Shown piece after piece: positions 26,939-36,893 of a stretch of 60,485 bases of DNA. Below the pieces are notes generated by a model. It saw nothing but the letters and a program-made list of their open reading frames with translations, was not told where the DNA came from and searched no databases. A program made the position numbers and the translations under genes. The DNA comes from Candidatus Parcubacteria bacterium (GTDB taxonomy: Bacteria; Patescibacteriota; Saccharimonadia; Saccharimonadales; 2-12-FULL-41-12), in assembly GCA_019347895.1 (NCBI GenBank), contig JAHWKM010000005.1, positions 1 to 60,485 of the forward strand, given 5' to 3'. Position 1 is the first letter of the stretch, and each line of letters opens with the position of its first letter.

Positions 26939-29545
26939 TTACTTGCGCTTCTTGCTCTTCTTTCTTCTTTGACGCTCGGCTTTTCGCGATTTTTTAATCT
27001 TATTGTGGGATCTCCTGAGTTCGCTATTTTGTTTCTTTTCAGAGGCGAAATGGGCTTCTTCGAATTCCTGGCCTTCTATAATTTTGTCGGCATTATCGAC
27101 AGATCCGCGAGCGGCGCGCGTAAGTTCGGTCTCTACCGAACGGTTAAGCTCGGACTGCTCGAGCGGACGCGCATGAAAGAGCGCCCGGACTACATCGTGC
27201 CGCAAGTCCCGCTGCATTTGCTCAAAAATAATTTGCGACTGTTTTCGATATTCTACCAAAGGGTCTTTTTGGCCGACACCCATCCAGTGGATTCCTTCGC
27301 GCAGATGCTCCATATTCTCCAGATGCTGCATCCAGAAATTATCCAAGATCTGCAAATACGCATCCCGCTCGACTTTTCGTAATATTTCAGGGGTGAAGCG
27401 CTCTTCTTGCTCTTTATAAAGTTCATCGGCCGCCTTGATCAGTTCCTCTTCAAACTTCTCGGCCGGCTGGTCAAACAAATGATCCAAAGTACCCTCGTCA
27501 AAAGGAAAAACTTCCTTCACGAAAGCCTCGTAATCTTCACTCGCGGCTTGCGGCGAATTGGCCAGGTCTTTGGCCTCTGAATGAATGAAAATTTTAATAC
27601 GCTTGCTGATGTCGGCTTGTTTTAGAATTTCCGAACGCATCATATAGGTAGCTTTGCGGTGGCGATTCATCACATCGTCGTATTTAACGACGTTTTTTCT
27701 GGCATCAAAGTTAAAGCCTTCTACCTTCTTTTGCGCGCCCTCCAGGCTTTTGCTAATAACCCGATTTTCAACCGGCGTGTCATCATCTACGTTCATGCGG
27801 TCCATAACCTTCATTATTCTCTCGCCGCCGAACACACGCATCAAATGGTCTTCGCAGGAAACAAAAAATTGTGTCGCGCCCGGATCTCCCTGGCGGCCGG
27901 AGCGTCCGCGCAGCTGGTTGTCGATCCGCCGGGCCTCATGCCGCTCCGAGCCGACTACGAATAAACCGCCGGCCTTTTTGGAGTCCTCATCAAGTACAAT
28001 ATCTGTTCCGCGGCCGGCAATATTGGTAGCCAGCGTGACAGCACCGCGCGTTCCGGCCTTGGCAATAATCGCGGCTTCCCGCTCGTTGTTTTTTGCGTTT
28101 AATACCTGGTGGGGCACCTCAGCTTTTTTTAGCAGGCTGGTGAGTTTCTCATTCTTTTCGATTGACGCCGTTCCTATTAAAACCGGCTGGCCGTTTTTAT
28201 GCAGTTTCTTTACTTCGGCTATCAAGGCTTTGAACTTGCCGGCCTCATTTTTAAAGATTTTGTCCGGTAAATCTTTACGTATGAGTTTTTTATGGGGCGG
28301 AATCTCCAGAACCTCAAGTTTGTAGATCATATGGAATTCTTCAGCCTCGGTCAACGCCGTACCGGTCATACCCGACAATTTTTTATACAGGCGGAAGTAG
28401 TTCTGAAAGCTGATTGTCGCTAAGGTTTGGGATTCTTCTTGGATTTCGACGTTTTCTTTGGCTTCGATTGCCTGATGGAGTCCTTCGTTATAGCGCCGGC
28501 CGGCTAGCAAGCGTCCGGTAAATTCGTCGACTATCACTATTTCGCCGCTGCTGGTGACCACATAGTCTTTGTCGCGCTTAAAAAGTGCTTGGGCGCGCAA
28601 TGCCTTGTCCAGGTGGTAAATTGTTCGGATATTGCCGGTACCATAAAGATTATCGATACCTAATATTTTTTCGACTAAATCGACGCCGTCATCATTTAGG
28701 GCAACTTGTTTGCGCTTTTCGTCGACCTCATAATGCTTGTCGCGCTCCAGCTGGCGAACCACTTTGGCGAATTGCTGGTAAGATGTGCTGCTGGCTGTAG
28801 AAGGGGCTGAAATAATCAGCGGTGTGCGGGCCTCGTCAATTAAAATCGAATCCACCTCGTCAACAATAGCAAAATTTAAATCTCGCTGGCGCAATTGTTC
28901 AATCTCACGAACCATATTGTCGCGCAAATAATCAAATCCGAATTCATTGTTGGTGCCGAAGGTTATATCAGCCCGGTAAGCTTCCTGGCGGGTGCATGGT
29001 TTTAAATGGTGCATTCTTGGGTCGTCATGTTCTTCGTTTTTATATTTGGAATCAAATATAACTGATTTCTCAGGTATAATGGCTCCGACGCTAAGGCCTA
29101 AAAAGTCATAAACTTCACCCATCCAGCCGGTGTCGCGCTGCGCCAGGTAATCATTAACCGTGACCACATGCACGCCTTTGCCTTCCAGCGCGTTCAAATA
29201 AGCCGGCAAGGTAGAGGTAAGAGTTTTACCCTCGCCGGTTTTCATCTCCGTAACAGCACCTGTATGCAGGCCCATTCCGCCGATCAGCTGTACGTCGAAA
29301 TGCCGCTGCCCTAACGTCCTTCTAGCTGCTTCTCTGACGGTTGCAAAAGCTTCGGGTAATATTTCATCAAGCATTTTGCCTTTTTCTAATTCACTTTTGA
29401 ATTTATCGGTTTGGTTCCTAAGATCTGTATCGGATAATTTTTTGATTTTCGGCTCAAGGTCATTGATTTCGCTAACGCGTTTAGTTAGCTTTTTTACCGT
29501 CCTGATTTGCGGGTCGCCAAAAACTTTTTTAAGAATTTTTTTCAT
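26939..29545 (-). CDS. secA: Preprotein translocase ATPase SecA
   Basis: GMGLHTGAVTEMKTGEGKTLTSTLPAYLNAL...NIAGRGTDIVLD...NQLRGRSGRQGDPG. Confidence 0.98.
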   Translation of the reverse strand: MKKILKKVFGDPQIRTVKKLTKRVSEINDLEPKIKKLSDTDLRNQTDKFKSELEKGKMLDEILPEAFATVREAARRTLGQRHFDVQLIGGMGLHTGAVTEMKTGEGKTLTSTLPAYLNALEGKGVHVVTVNDYLAQRDTGWMGEVYDFLGLSVGAIIPEKSVIFDSKYKNEEHDDPRMHHLKPCTRQEAYRADITFGTNNEFGFDYLRDNMVREIEQLRQRDLNFAIVDEVDSILIDEARTPLIISAPSTASSTSYQQFAKVVRQLERDKHYEVDEKRKQVALNDDGVDLVEKILGIDNLYGTGNIRTIYHLDKALRAQALFKRDKDYVVTSSGEIVIVDEFTGRLLAGRRYNEGLHQAIEAKENVEIQEESQTLATISFQNYFRLYKKLSGMTGTALTEAEEFHMIYKLEVLEIPPHKKLIRKDLPDKIFKNEAGKFKALIAEVKKLHKNGQPVLIGTASIEKNEKLTSLLKKAEVPHQVLNAKNNEREAAIIAKAGTRGAVTLATNIAGRGTDIVLDEDSKKAGGLFVVGSERHEARRIDNQLRGRSGRQGDPGATQFFVSCEDHLMRVFGGERIMKVMDRMNVDDDTPVENRVISKSLEGAQKKVEGFNFDARKNVVKYDDVMNRHRKATYMMRSEILKQADISKRIKIFIHSEAKDLANSPQAASEDYEAFVKEVFPFDEGTLDHLFDQPAEKFEEELIKAADELYKEQEERFTPEILRKVERDAYLQILDNFWMQHLENMEHLREGIHWMGVGQKDPLVEYRKQSQIIFEQMQRDLRHDVVRALFHARPLEQSELNRSVETELTRAARGSVDNADKIIEGQEFEEAHFASEKKQNSELRRSHNKIKKSRKAERQRRKKSKKRK

Positions 29546-29614
29546 AAATTATATTCACTTACCTCCAAGTGGTTTTGATACATTGTAACGTTTTTTATCA
29601 GTTGTTTCCAGAGT

Positions 29615-30235
29615 TTATAGCGTGAAGCGTATTTCTTCCTTTTTAACGGGCGCGCCATTTTCAAAATGATAAACCAATATTAATTCATGCGGCATTTCAA
29701 CTTGGCTTACGGCCTCATCCGCCAAGCCGTCCAAGTGCTTGATAAGCGCCCGGTTAGTATTGCCGTGAGTGACCGAGATTACGATTTCTCCGGCGGCAAT
29801 CTCAGGCAATATATTTTTTTGTAAATATGGAACGGCTCGCTCGTAAACGTCCTTTAGCGATTCACCTTCCGGTACACGGTAATCCCAGCTGCGGCGGATT
29901 TGCATAAACTCCGCGTCCCCAACCTCTTTTTTAACCTGCCACTTGTTTTTGCCGGCAAATTTACCATAACTGCGTTCGTTTAAATGCTGGTGGGCTTGGA
30001 CGGGTATTGCCTGCTCGTTAATTATTATATGCTCATGAATGATTTGCCATGTATGTTTAGCGCGGATTAGCTCTGATGTGTAAGCTTTGGAAACACCGTA
30101 ATTCCTTAATGCTTCAGCAATAGCTTTGGCGTGCTTTTTGCCCTTCGGACTTAACAGCGGGTCGTGCCAGCCGGTCCATAAGCCTTTAGCGTTATATACC
30201 GTTTCTCCATGCCGGACTAATATTAATTTAGACAT
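29615..30235 (-). CDS. gpmA: 2,3-bisphosphoglycerate-dependent phosphoglycerate mutase
   Basis: LILVRHGETVYNAKGLWTGWHDPLLSPKGKKHA...LNERSYGKFAGKNK. Confidence 0.93.
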   Translation of the reverse strand: MSKLILVRHGETVYNAKGLWTGWHDPLLSPKGKKHAKAIAEALRNYGVSKAYTSELIRAKHTWQIIHEHIIINEQAIPVQAHQHLNERSYGKFAGKNKWQVKKEVGDAEFMQIRRSWDYRVPEGESLKDVYERAVPYLQKNILPEIAAGEIVISVTHGNTNRALIKHLDGLADEAVSQVEMPHELILVYHFENGAPVKKEEIRFTL

Positions 30236-31512
30236 TATTTCCTATCCCAGGCGGCTAATTTGCCCGGACCGATTTGTTCTGAGATTCTTATAAGTTCGTT
30301 GTACTTAGCAGTCCTCTCGCCGCGGCTCAAACTGCCGGTTTTAATCTGTCCGGCACCTGTGCCAACGGCAAGATGCGCGATGGTTGTATCTTCGGTTTCG
30401 CCGCTGCGATGGCTTATTATAGTGTTCCATCCGGCTTTTTGCGCCATGACAATAGACTCTATAGTTTCGCTAAGCGTACCTATCTGGTTAGGTTTGATCA
30501 ATATCGCATTAGCTGCTTTTTGCTCAATTGCTTTAGCCAATAATTGCGAATTTGTAACCAGCAAATCATCGCCTACCAGCTGGATTTTAGCTCCAATTGC
30601 CTTTGTAAGGTTTTTCCAGCCTTGCCAGTCATCTTCGGCGCAAGCATCTTCAATCGACGTAATCTCGTACTGCTGTGCCAGTCCGGCCACCCACTCAACC
30701 ATTTGCCGGCTGTCCAGCTCCCGGCCATCGCTGGTTAATTTGTATTCACCAGCCTGATAAAATTCTGAGCTGGCTATATCTAAAGCGATACAAACGTCTT
30801 TGCCGTATTTAAAGCGTGATTTGCCTATGGCTTCCACCAGCAGCTCCAGCGCGGCTTCGTTGCTTTCAAGCTTGGGTGCGAAACCGCCTTCATCTCCGAC
30901 AGTGGTTGGTTGGCCTAAATTACTTAATGATTTCTTCAGCGAATAAAAAACATCGGCAATTATTTCTATAGCTTGGTCAAAGTCTTTGGCACCAACCGGC
31001 ACCAGCATGACTTCCTGGACGTCCACCCCGCCACTGGCGTGCGCCCCGCCGTTCAGCACGTTTACCATTGGCATGGGCAGGGATAAATCCTTCTTACCGC
31101 CGGCTTTTTTGTAGAGGCTGGAAATATGTCTATATAACGGCTGTCCTTGGGCGGCAGCGTGCGCCGCAGCCAATGAAACCGATAAAATCGCGTTGGCTCC
31201 CAGGCTGGATTTTTGCTCGGTTCCATCAAGCTCTATCATTTTTTTATCAATGGCCGACTGGTCGGCAGCCTCCATGCCGATGAGCTCTTTTGCGATAATA
31301 TTATTTACATTTTCAACGGCCTTATACACGGCTTTGCCGCCGAATTTTTTGCCGCTATCGCGTAACTCAACCGCTTCCAGCGCACCGGTAGACGCTCCGC
31401 TTGGAACGATAGCCCGGCCAATAAAACCGTCTTGCAAGGTGACTTCCGCTTCAACGGTGGGATAACCTCTCGAATCAAATACCTGCCTGCTGAATATTTT
31501 TTTAATTTTCAC
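30235..31512 (-). CDS. eno: Enolase
   Basis: RQVFDSRGYPTVEAEVTL...GDDLLVTN...ILIKPNQIGTLSETIE...SHRSGETEDTTIAHLAVG. Confidence 0.98.
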   Translation of the reverse strand: MKIKKIFSRQVFDSRGYPTVEAEVTLQDGFIGRAIVPSGASTGALEAVELRDSGKKFGGKAVYKAVENVNNIIAKELIGMEAADQSAIDKKMIELDGTEQKSSLGANAILSVSLAAAHAAAQGQPLYRHISSLYKKAGGKKDLSLPMPMVNVLNGGAHASGGVDVQEVMLVPVGAKDFDQAIEIIADVFYSLKKSLSNLGQPTTVGDEGGFAPKLESNEAALELLVEAIGKSRFKYGKDVCIALDIASSEFYQAGEYKLTSDGRELDSRQMVEWVAGLAQQYEITSIEDACAEDDWQGWKNLTKAIGAKIQLVGDDLLVTNSQLLAKAIEQKAANAILIKPNQIGTLSETIESIVMAQKAGWNTIISHRSGETEDTTIAHLAVGTGAGQIKTGSLSRGERTAKYNELIRISEQIGPGKLAAWDRK

Positions 31513-31539
31513 GGTTACCCTCCAAATTAATTCTTGATT

Positions 31540-31896
31540 CTATTTCCCCTGCAGCCGATTGATTAGCCGGCGATGCAGGCGCGGGCCGGCGTGTTTTTCT
31601 TTATATTTTTTGAGCTGAATTTTTAAATTTTCTTCTACCAAATCTATGGCTTCGGGTATCGTCAAACCCTTTTTATGGACGGTAATTTGGGTTTTGGGCA
31701 GTCTTAATATAACTTCGCATTCGTATTGTTTCTTATCTTTAGCTTTTGATTGTTTAATTTTTACTTCTGCATGGGTAGATTCGCGGGCATTTTTTGGGAT
31801 GAAACGGTCCAGCGCGCCAATTTTTCTTTGCACGTAGCTTTCTATATCATTATTTAATTTTTTATGGACTCCGCTGATATTGATAGATTTGATCAT
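31540..31896 (-). CDS. Ribosome hibernation promoting factor / RaiA-like
   Basis: INISGVHKKLNNDIESYVQRKIGALDRFIP...AIDLVEENLKIQLKKYKEKH. Confidence 0.85.
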   Translation of the reverse strand: MIKSINISGVHKKLNNDIESYVQRKIGALDRFIPKNARESTHAEVKIKQSKAKDKKQYECEVILRLPKTQITVHKKGLTIPEAIDLVEENLKIQLKKYKEKHAGPRLHRRLINRLQGK

Positions 31897-32059
31897 ATCT
31901 TTTCTCTGCCTCCTTTGGGAGCTAAAATTACATAAGAAAACATTCCTGAGTCCACCCTCTTTAGCTGCAAATTAGCATAATTCTTCTCAAAGTATTTTCC
32001 AATACTCTTCGTCAAATTATGTAATTTTCGCATAAAGATCATTGTCATCAGAAATATTT

Positions 32060-33352
32060 CTATATAAATTCAGCTCCCATGTATTTTTGTAAAACTTTAG
32101 GTACCACCACAGAGCCATCGGCTTGCTGGTTGTTTTCTATAATGGCAATTAGCGGTCGCTGCGAAAAAGCCGTGGCGTCATTATTGTGCACGAACTGGAT
32201 GTTGCCGTCTCGGCGCTTTACCCGCGTATTGGTGCCTCGGGCCTGAAAATCAGTTATGTAATCGGCCGTATGGGTTTCTCGGTATTTATTCTGGGCTGGC
32301 AGCCAGACATCTATATCCATGCCGCGGGCGTTCGGAAAGCCGATATCGGCCGTACATTTATTAAGCAAACGATACGGCAACTCTAATTGCTGCATAAGAT
32401 ATTCCTGAATCGCCACCATGAATAAATGTTCCTGCAACGATGCTTCAGCCAAGTTAAAGCTCTCCATTTCCAGTTTATTGAATTGATGCAGGCGTAAAAT
32501 ACCTTCCATGTCTTTGCCGTAAGTACCGGCCTCGCGACGAAAAGCTGTGGTATGGCCAACGTAGCGGATAGGGAAATCGGCTTCGGTCAGAACTTCCCCC
32601 ATATACATCGGTGCCAGCGTATGCTCGGCGCTGGCATTTAGCCAAAGCTCATCATTTTCTAATTTATAAGTTTGCTGTTCTTTGTCCAACCGTCCGGTAG
32701 CTTGGTAGACTTCCGTCTTAGCCATAGCCGGCGGAATTACAGGTATAAATGGTTTCGGGCTGACATTTAGATCATTGTCCCCAATAATTTTTTGCAGGAT
32801 TTTTTCATCAGTTAATACGCTCAGTCCGAAATTCCAAAGCGCGTATTCCAGCATAACTAAATCACCCTTTAAATAAACGAATCTCGTACCGGCCACTTTT
32901 GCGCCGCGCTCTTTGTCCAGCCAGCCCTTGGCTTCGGCGATCTCAGAATGGTTTTTTATTTCAAAATCAAAGTCTGGTTTTTCGCCCCAAGTTTTAACCT
33001 CTTGATTTTCGTCTTCGCTGGCGCCAACCGGCACGTCGTCAACCGGCATATTCGGTATGCTTTTGAGCAATTTAAGCCACTGCTCTTCAGTTTCTTTGAG
33101 GTATTCCTCCCTGTGGGCCAGTTCAATTTTAATTTGGCGCCCTTCTTCCACCAGCGATTCTTCCGGTTTACCGCCTTTTGTAGATTCAGCTATTTTGTTA
33201 CGTTTGCCTCTAAGCTCTTCAACCTGGGCCAATAATTCTTTGCGATCAGAATCATATTTCAAAAGCTGCTCAACATCAACCTCAAAACCCTTCTGAGCCG
33301 CCTTTTTCCGCACCAGCCCCGGATTATCCCGCACAAACTGAATATCAATCAT
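32060..33352 (-). CDS. serS: Seryl-tRNA synthetase
   Basis: MIDIQFVRDNPGLVRKKAAQKG...FRREAGTYGKDMEGILRLHQFNKLEME. Confidence 0.97.
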   Translation of the reverse strand: MIDIQFVRDNPGLVRKKAAQKGFEVDVEQLLKYDSDRKELLAQVEELRGKRNKIAESTKGGKPEESLVEEGRQIKIELAHREEYLKETEEQWLKLLKSIPNMPVDDVPVGASEDENQEVKTWGEKPDFDFEIKNHSEIAEAKGWLDKERGAKVAGTRFVYLKGDLVMLEYALWNFGLSVLTDEKILQKIIGDNDLNVSPKPFIPVIPPAMAKTEVYQATGRLDKEQQTYKLENDELWLNASAEHTLAPMYMGEVLTEADFPIRYVGHTTAFRREAGTYGKDMEGILRLHQFNKLEMESFNLAEASLQEHLFMVAIQEYLMQQLELPYRLLNKCTADIGFPNARGMDIDVWLPAQNKYRETHTADYITDFQARGTNTRVKRRDGNIQFVHNNDATAFSQRPLIAIIENNQQADGSVVVPKVLQKYMGAEFI

Positions 33353-33359
33353 GGTTCGA

Positions 33360-34142
33360 TTATACGCCTTTTTTATAGAATTTTTGCATGTGTTTAAGGG
33401 TTAGTTCGGTGCGTTTGCGGGCGTAGGCGCAATGTTCGCATTCTCCGCCCATGGCTGCCGTGCCTACCTCCGGCATATTACCTTCCATGCACTGTTTCAT
33501 CTTCATAATTGTCGGCTCCACCCAATCATCGTTGCCCGTATAGGGAATAACTTTTGTGCGGAACTCTATGCGGTCATTGAAGCCGTCCATATCCATTCGG
33601 CCATTGGTATAGACAAAATAACCGGTATCGCTGACGTCAAAACCGTTTTGGCGCAGCAGCCACTGATATATTTCCATCTGGCGCTTGTACATTATTTGCC
33701 AGTCGGAATCCAGGGTAATCTCGGCGTTTTTTGCCGTAGCTTTATAATCAACGACGATTAGTTGGCCATCGTCATCTACCCAGATGTCATCCACGGCTCC
33801 AAAGATGTGCAAATTAGTCGGCTTGTGAAGCGCTGTGACGCCCGTGAAGTTGTGCCGCCATTTATCCAGGTCACCATGGGTATACGGTATAGCCTTGATT
33901 TGATTATCCAGCATCAACGGGTGGGGGGCGGCTTTTTTTCGATAAACGTCGAATTCTTTTTTGAATAGTTCATCAATTGCCTTGTTGATTTGGAACGGAG
34001 GGCTGCTAGGGCGGGAGATTTTAAGGCGCGCGTCCAGCCAAAAACAGCGCGAACACTGGACAAACAGCTCGATTTTACTGCGGGATAATTTATAAACTTC
34101 CTTTTGCCCCGGTTTGTAGGGCAAATTTCTTTGATATGCCAT
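33360..34142 (-). CDS. PD-(D/E)XK nuclease family protein (RecB/Cas4-like fold)
   Basis: LSRSKIELFVQCSRCFWLDARLKI...LIVVDYKATAKN...QMEIYQWLL...GGECEHCAYARKR (Cys cluster). Confidence 0.75.
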   Translation of the reverse strand: MAYQRNLPYKPGQKEVYKLSRSKIELFVQCSRCFWLDARLKISRPSSPPFQINKAIDELFKKEFDVYRKKAAPHPLMLDNQIKAIPYTHGDLDKWRHNFTGVTALHKPTNLHIFGAVDDIWVDDDGQLIVVDYKATAKNAEITLDSDWQIMYKRQMEIYQWLLRQNGFDVSDTGYFVYTNGRMDMDGFNDRIEFRTKVIPYTGNDDWVEPTIMKMKQCMEGNMPEVGTAAMGGECEHCAYARKRTELTLKHMQKFYKKGV

Positions 34143-34168
34143 AGAGTTTTATTTTAGCAGTTTTTTGA

Positions 34169-35080
34169 TTAGGTTACTTTTGCAAATAATTCCGGATGCG
34201 ATTTTGGAAGCTTAGCAAATAAATCAACCATTTTTGTAGTAATTGTGCCCGGATTTGAAGAAATTTGCTTGTCATTAACCTGCCGGCACCAGGTTATTCC
34301 CGTAGCGGTTCCGCTAAAAAATATTTCATCGACCGCAAATAATTCTTCTTTTTTAACCTTGCGCTCTTCCACCTCAATCCCCTGCTCGCTCGCAATCTCA
34401 AGAATAGTCCTTCTAGTAATGCCTCCTAAAATATCGCTATCTAAAGACGGAGTAATCAGTTTGCCTTCCTTGGCTAAAAAAATGTTCATAACGGCACCTT
34501 CGGAGACATCTCCATTTTTATCCAGCATGATGGCCGAATCAAACCCGGACTGGCGCGCTTCGTTGATGGCCAAAGCGGAATTAATATATCCGCCGGTGGC
34601 TTTGCTGCTAGGCGGTATGGATTTCGAATTGTTTCTGACCCAGTCTGAAATGCACACTTTAAGGCCTTGGTTTTTATCAAAATAATTTTCAATTTTTAGC
34701 ATGTAGATTGCCAGCTCGTAATCGCCCGCAATGCCGGGAGATAAATTAAGATCGCTTCGGTATATAATCGGCCGGATATAGGTTGGCGCGGAGATTTTAT
34801 TTTTTTTGGCCAAATCAAATATTTTTGCCTTGATTTTTTCCGCGCTAAATTTATAGGGAAATCCAAGAATTTTAATACTGTCCTGCAGGCGCTTAATATG
34901 ATCCTCAAGTCTGAATACCGCCGGGCCGGTGGGAGTTTGAACTATTTTTAGTCCGCCGTATATGCCGCCGCCGTAATGCAGCGCGTTAGTCATTATCGAC
35001 AGCTTGGCTTCCTTAATTGGTATTATTTTTCCTTCAAAATAAGCATAATCATAAGGAGTTGCGAAAGGTTTTGAACTCAT
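34169..35080 (-). CDS. ilvE: Branched-chain amino acid aminotransferase (class IV)
   Basis: YAYFEGKIIPIKEAKLSIMTNALHYGGGIYGGLK...YINSALAINEA...GITRRTILEIA. Confidence 0.92.
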   Translation of the reverse strand: MSSKPFATPYDYAYFEGKIIPIKEAKLSIMTNALHYGGGIYGGLKIVQTPTGPAVFRLEDHIKRLQDSIKILGFPYKFSAEKIKAKIFDLAKKNKISAPTYIRPIIYRSDLNLSPGIAGDYELAIYMLKIENYFDKNQGLKVCISDWVRNNSKSIPPSSKATGGYINSALAINEARQSGFDSAIMLDKNGDVSEGAVMNIFLAKEGKLITPSLDSDILGGITRRTILEIASEQGIEVEERKVKKEELFAVDEIFFSGTATGITWCRQVNDKQISSNPGTITTKMVDLFAKLPKSHPELFAKVT

Positions 35081-36156
35081 TTTTTGTTCAATTCCGCCGG
35101 ATACGACCCCAAGACCTTGCAAATTCTGGTCATTCCATCAATTTTTTCCAAGGCTAGCTTAACCGACTCATCGTCTCTATGCCCGACAAAATCAATATAA
35201 AAAGCATACTGGCCTTGCTCGTAAGGCTGCGACTCCAGCCGGGTCATGGAAATATTTCCCTCGGCTAAAACGCCCAGGATCTGATACAGCGCGCCGGGCT
35301 TGTCTTTGGCAACGCAAATCATTGATGTCTTATCGCTTCCGGTTGGTTTGGTCTTAAGATTTCCCAGGGCTATAAATCGCGTCTCATTGTCAGGCTGATC
35401 ATTGATAGCTGTTTCCAAAATATTTAAGCCGTAAATCTCCGCCGCTTTTTTTGGTGCAATAGCAGCACCTTCTGTTGTATTAGCAGCCATTTGGGCAGCC
35501 GAAGCGTTGCTTTTTTGAGGCACATGAATAGCACTCGGTAAATGAGTAGCCAGCCATGTGCGGCACTGGCCAAGGGCTTGAGGATGGGCGTAAACTCTTT
35601 TTATGGACGAGAGGTCTTTATCCTTGCTAAGCAGGCAGTGCGCAACCGGAACGCTGATTTCGGACACAATATTAACGTCCGTTTTAAGCAGCAAGCTGTG
35701 CGTCTCCCGGACGGCACCTTCGCTGGAATTTTCAATCGGCACGACAGCAAGTTGAGTCGTACCGGCTTGAACCGCCCGAAATACCGCGGATATGGTCTCT
35801 TCCGGATGCAACTGCACGGTGTTGCCGAATAGTTTTAGGGCTGCTTCCTGGCTGTAAGTTCCTTCCGGCCCCAGATAACCCACGCTTATAGGCCGATCAA
35901 GCTGCAGCTGATCGCGAAAACTTGAGATTATTTGCGTAAAAATCGATCTCACGGCATCTGTGGTCAGCGGGCCATTATTAATGTCGCTCAGACGTCGGAC
36001 TATCTCAATCTCCCTTTCTGGCCGAATAGGAGTTTTTCCAGTGGAAGTTTTTTTAATTTTAAGAGCCAGCCTGGCACGGTCATTCAGCAGATCCAGAATT
36101 TTGCTGTCCAGCCCGTCAATCTCTTTTCTAATCTTTTCTAGATCGCTATCGCTCAT
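35077..36156 (-). CDS. pheA: Bifunctional chorismate mutase / prephenate dehydratase
   Basis: N-terminal CM helix (LEKIRKEIDGLDSKILDLLNDRARLALKI), VGYLGPEGTYSQEAAL, C-terminal ACT (GALYQILGVLAEGNISMTRLESQP). Confidence 0.93.
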   Translation of the reverse strand: MSDSDLEKIRKEIDGLDSKILDLLNDRARLALKIKKTSTGKTPIRPEREIEIVRRLSDINNGPLTTDAVRSIFTQIISSFRDQLQLDRPISVGYLGPEGTYSQEAALKLFGNTVQLHPEETISAVFRAVQAGTTQLAVVPIENSSEGAVRETHSLLLKTDVNIVSEISVPVAHCLLSKDKDLSSIKRVYAHPQALGQCRTWLATHLPSAIHVPQKSNASAAQMAANTTEGAAIAPKKAAEIYGLNILETAINDQPDNETRFIALGNLKTKPTGSDKTSMICVAKDKPGALYQILGVLAEGNISMTRLESQPYEQGQYAFYIDFVGHRDDESVKLALEKIDGMTRICKVLGSYPAELNKK

Positions 36157-36883
36157 TTTTATCCTTTAATTCTTCATCAATTTTACTTAATACCTTAATA
36201 AATCTAGTCCGCACCTCTGCAGCGTAAGGATTACCGCGCTCTATAGTCTTAAATAATTCTATACTGTGCAAGCGCTCTAGCTCAACCAAGTCAAGTAGTT
36301 TTTGATAATAGCCTGTTTTGAGGGGGCTGCTTGGCAAGTCAAGTTTGAGCAGTCCCCGGCCGACAAAAAACGTCAGGGCATGCACCAAGGCCATTTCCCT
36401 GTCATGCTCTTCCGGACCCATCTCAATTATTTCCAGCCGCAAAAAATCCCTGAGCAAGGTTAGGATTTGATTATAATCTTTAACTTCTAGCGGATAAATA
36501 ACAATTTTCTGCCCGTTAAGATTGGTACCTTTTACAGTCTGCGGCCCGAACAAGGGATGTGTGGCTACCAACTGGCATTTGCCGTCTAAGTATTTTTTCA
36601 TAATTTCGACCGGTTTGGTTTTAACAGAGCATACGTCGAGCACAACAGTTTCAGTATTCACATACCTTGCAAGCTTTTGGCATACTATCGGCATTTCATC
36701 CAGTCCGCAGGCCATAATTACTACTCGGCAAGCAGCAACTTCTTTAATAGTGGTTTGCGTGATTCTATTTGGCAGAGATTTTGATATGTCGCGCTTGCTA
36801 TATACCAGCACATTGCCGTATTTAACCAGTATTTTAGCTATGAATTCACCGAACGCGCCATAACCAACTATACCTGTGTTCAT
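36146..36883 (-). CDS. Prephenate dehydrogenase-like protein
   Basis: GIVGYGAFGEFIAKIL...VLDVCSVKTKPVEIM...LVATHPLFGPQTVKG. Confidence 0.85.
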   Translation of the reverse strand: MNTGIVGYGAFGEFIAKILVKYGNVLVYSKRDISKSLPNRITQTTIKEVAACRVVIMACGLDEMPIVCQKLARYVNTETVVLDVCSVKTKPVEIMKKYLDGKCQLVATHPLFGPQTVKGTNLNGQKIVIYPLEVKDYNQILTLLRDFLRLEIIEMGPEEHDREMALVHALTFFVGRGLLKLDLPSSPLKTGYYQKLLDLVELERLHSIELFKTIERGNPYAAEVRTRFIKVLSKIDEELKDKNER

Positions 36884-36893
36884 TTATACAAGC

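Noticed and set aside
26757-26939. 60-aa ORF MYQNSALEVKKRFLFEERKK... between secA and M16
   Set aside because: Overlaps nested hairpins and the M16 start, and no domain is recognised; kept only as a structured-spacer observation
33360-34142. Cas4 nuclease
   Set aside because: RecB/Cas4-like fold with a Cys cluster, but no cas neighbours or array; generic PD-(D/E)XK protein is the safer call
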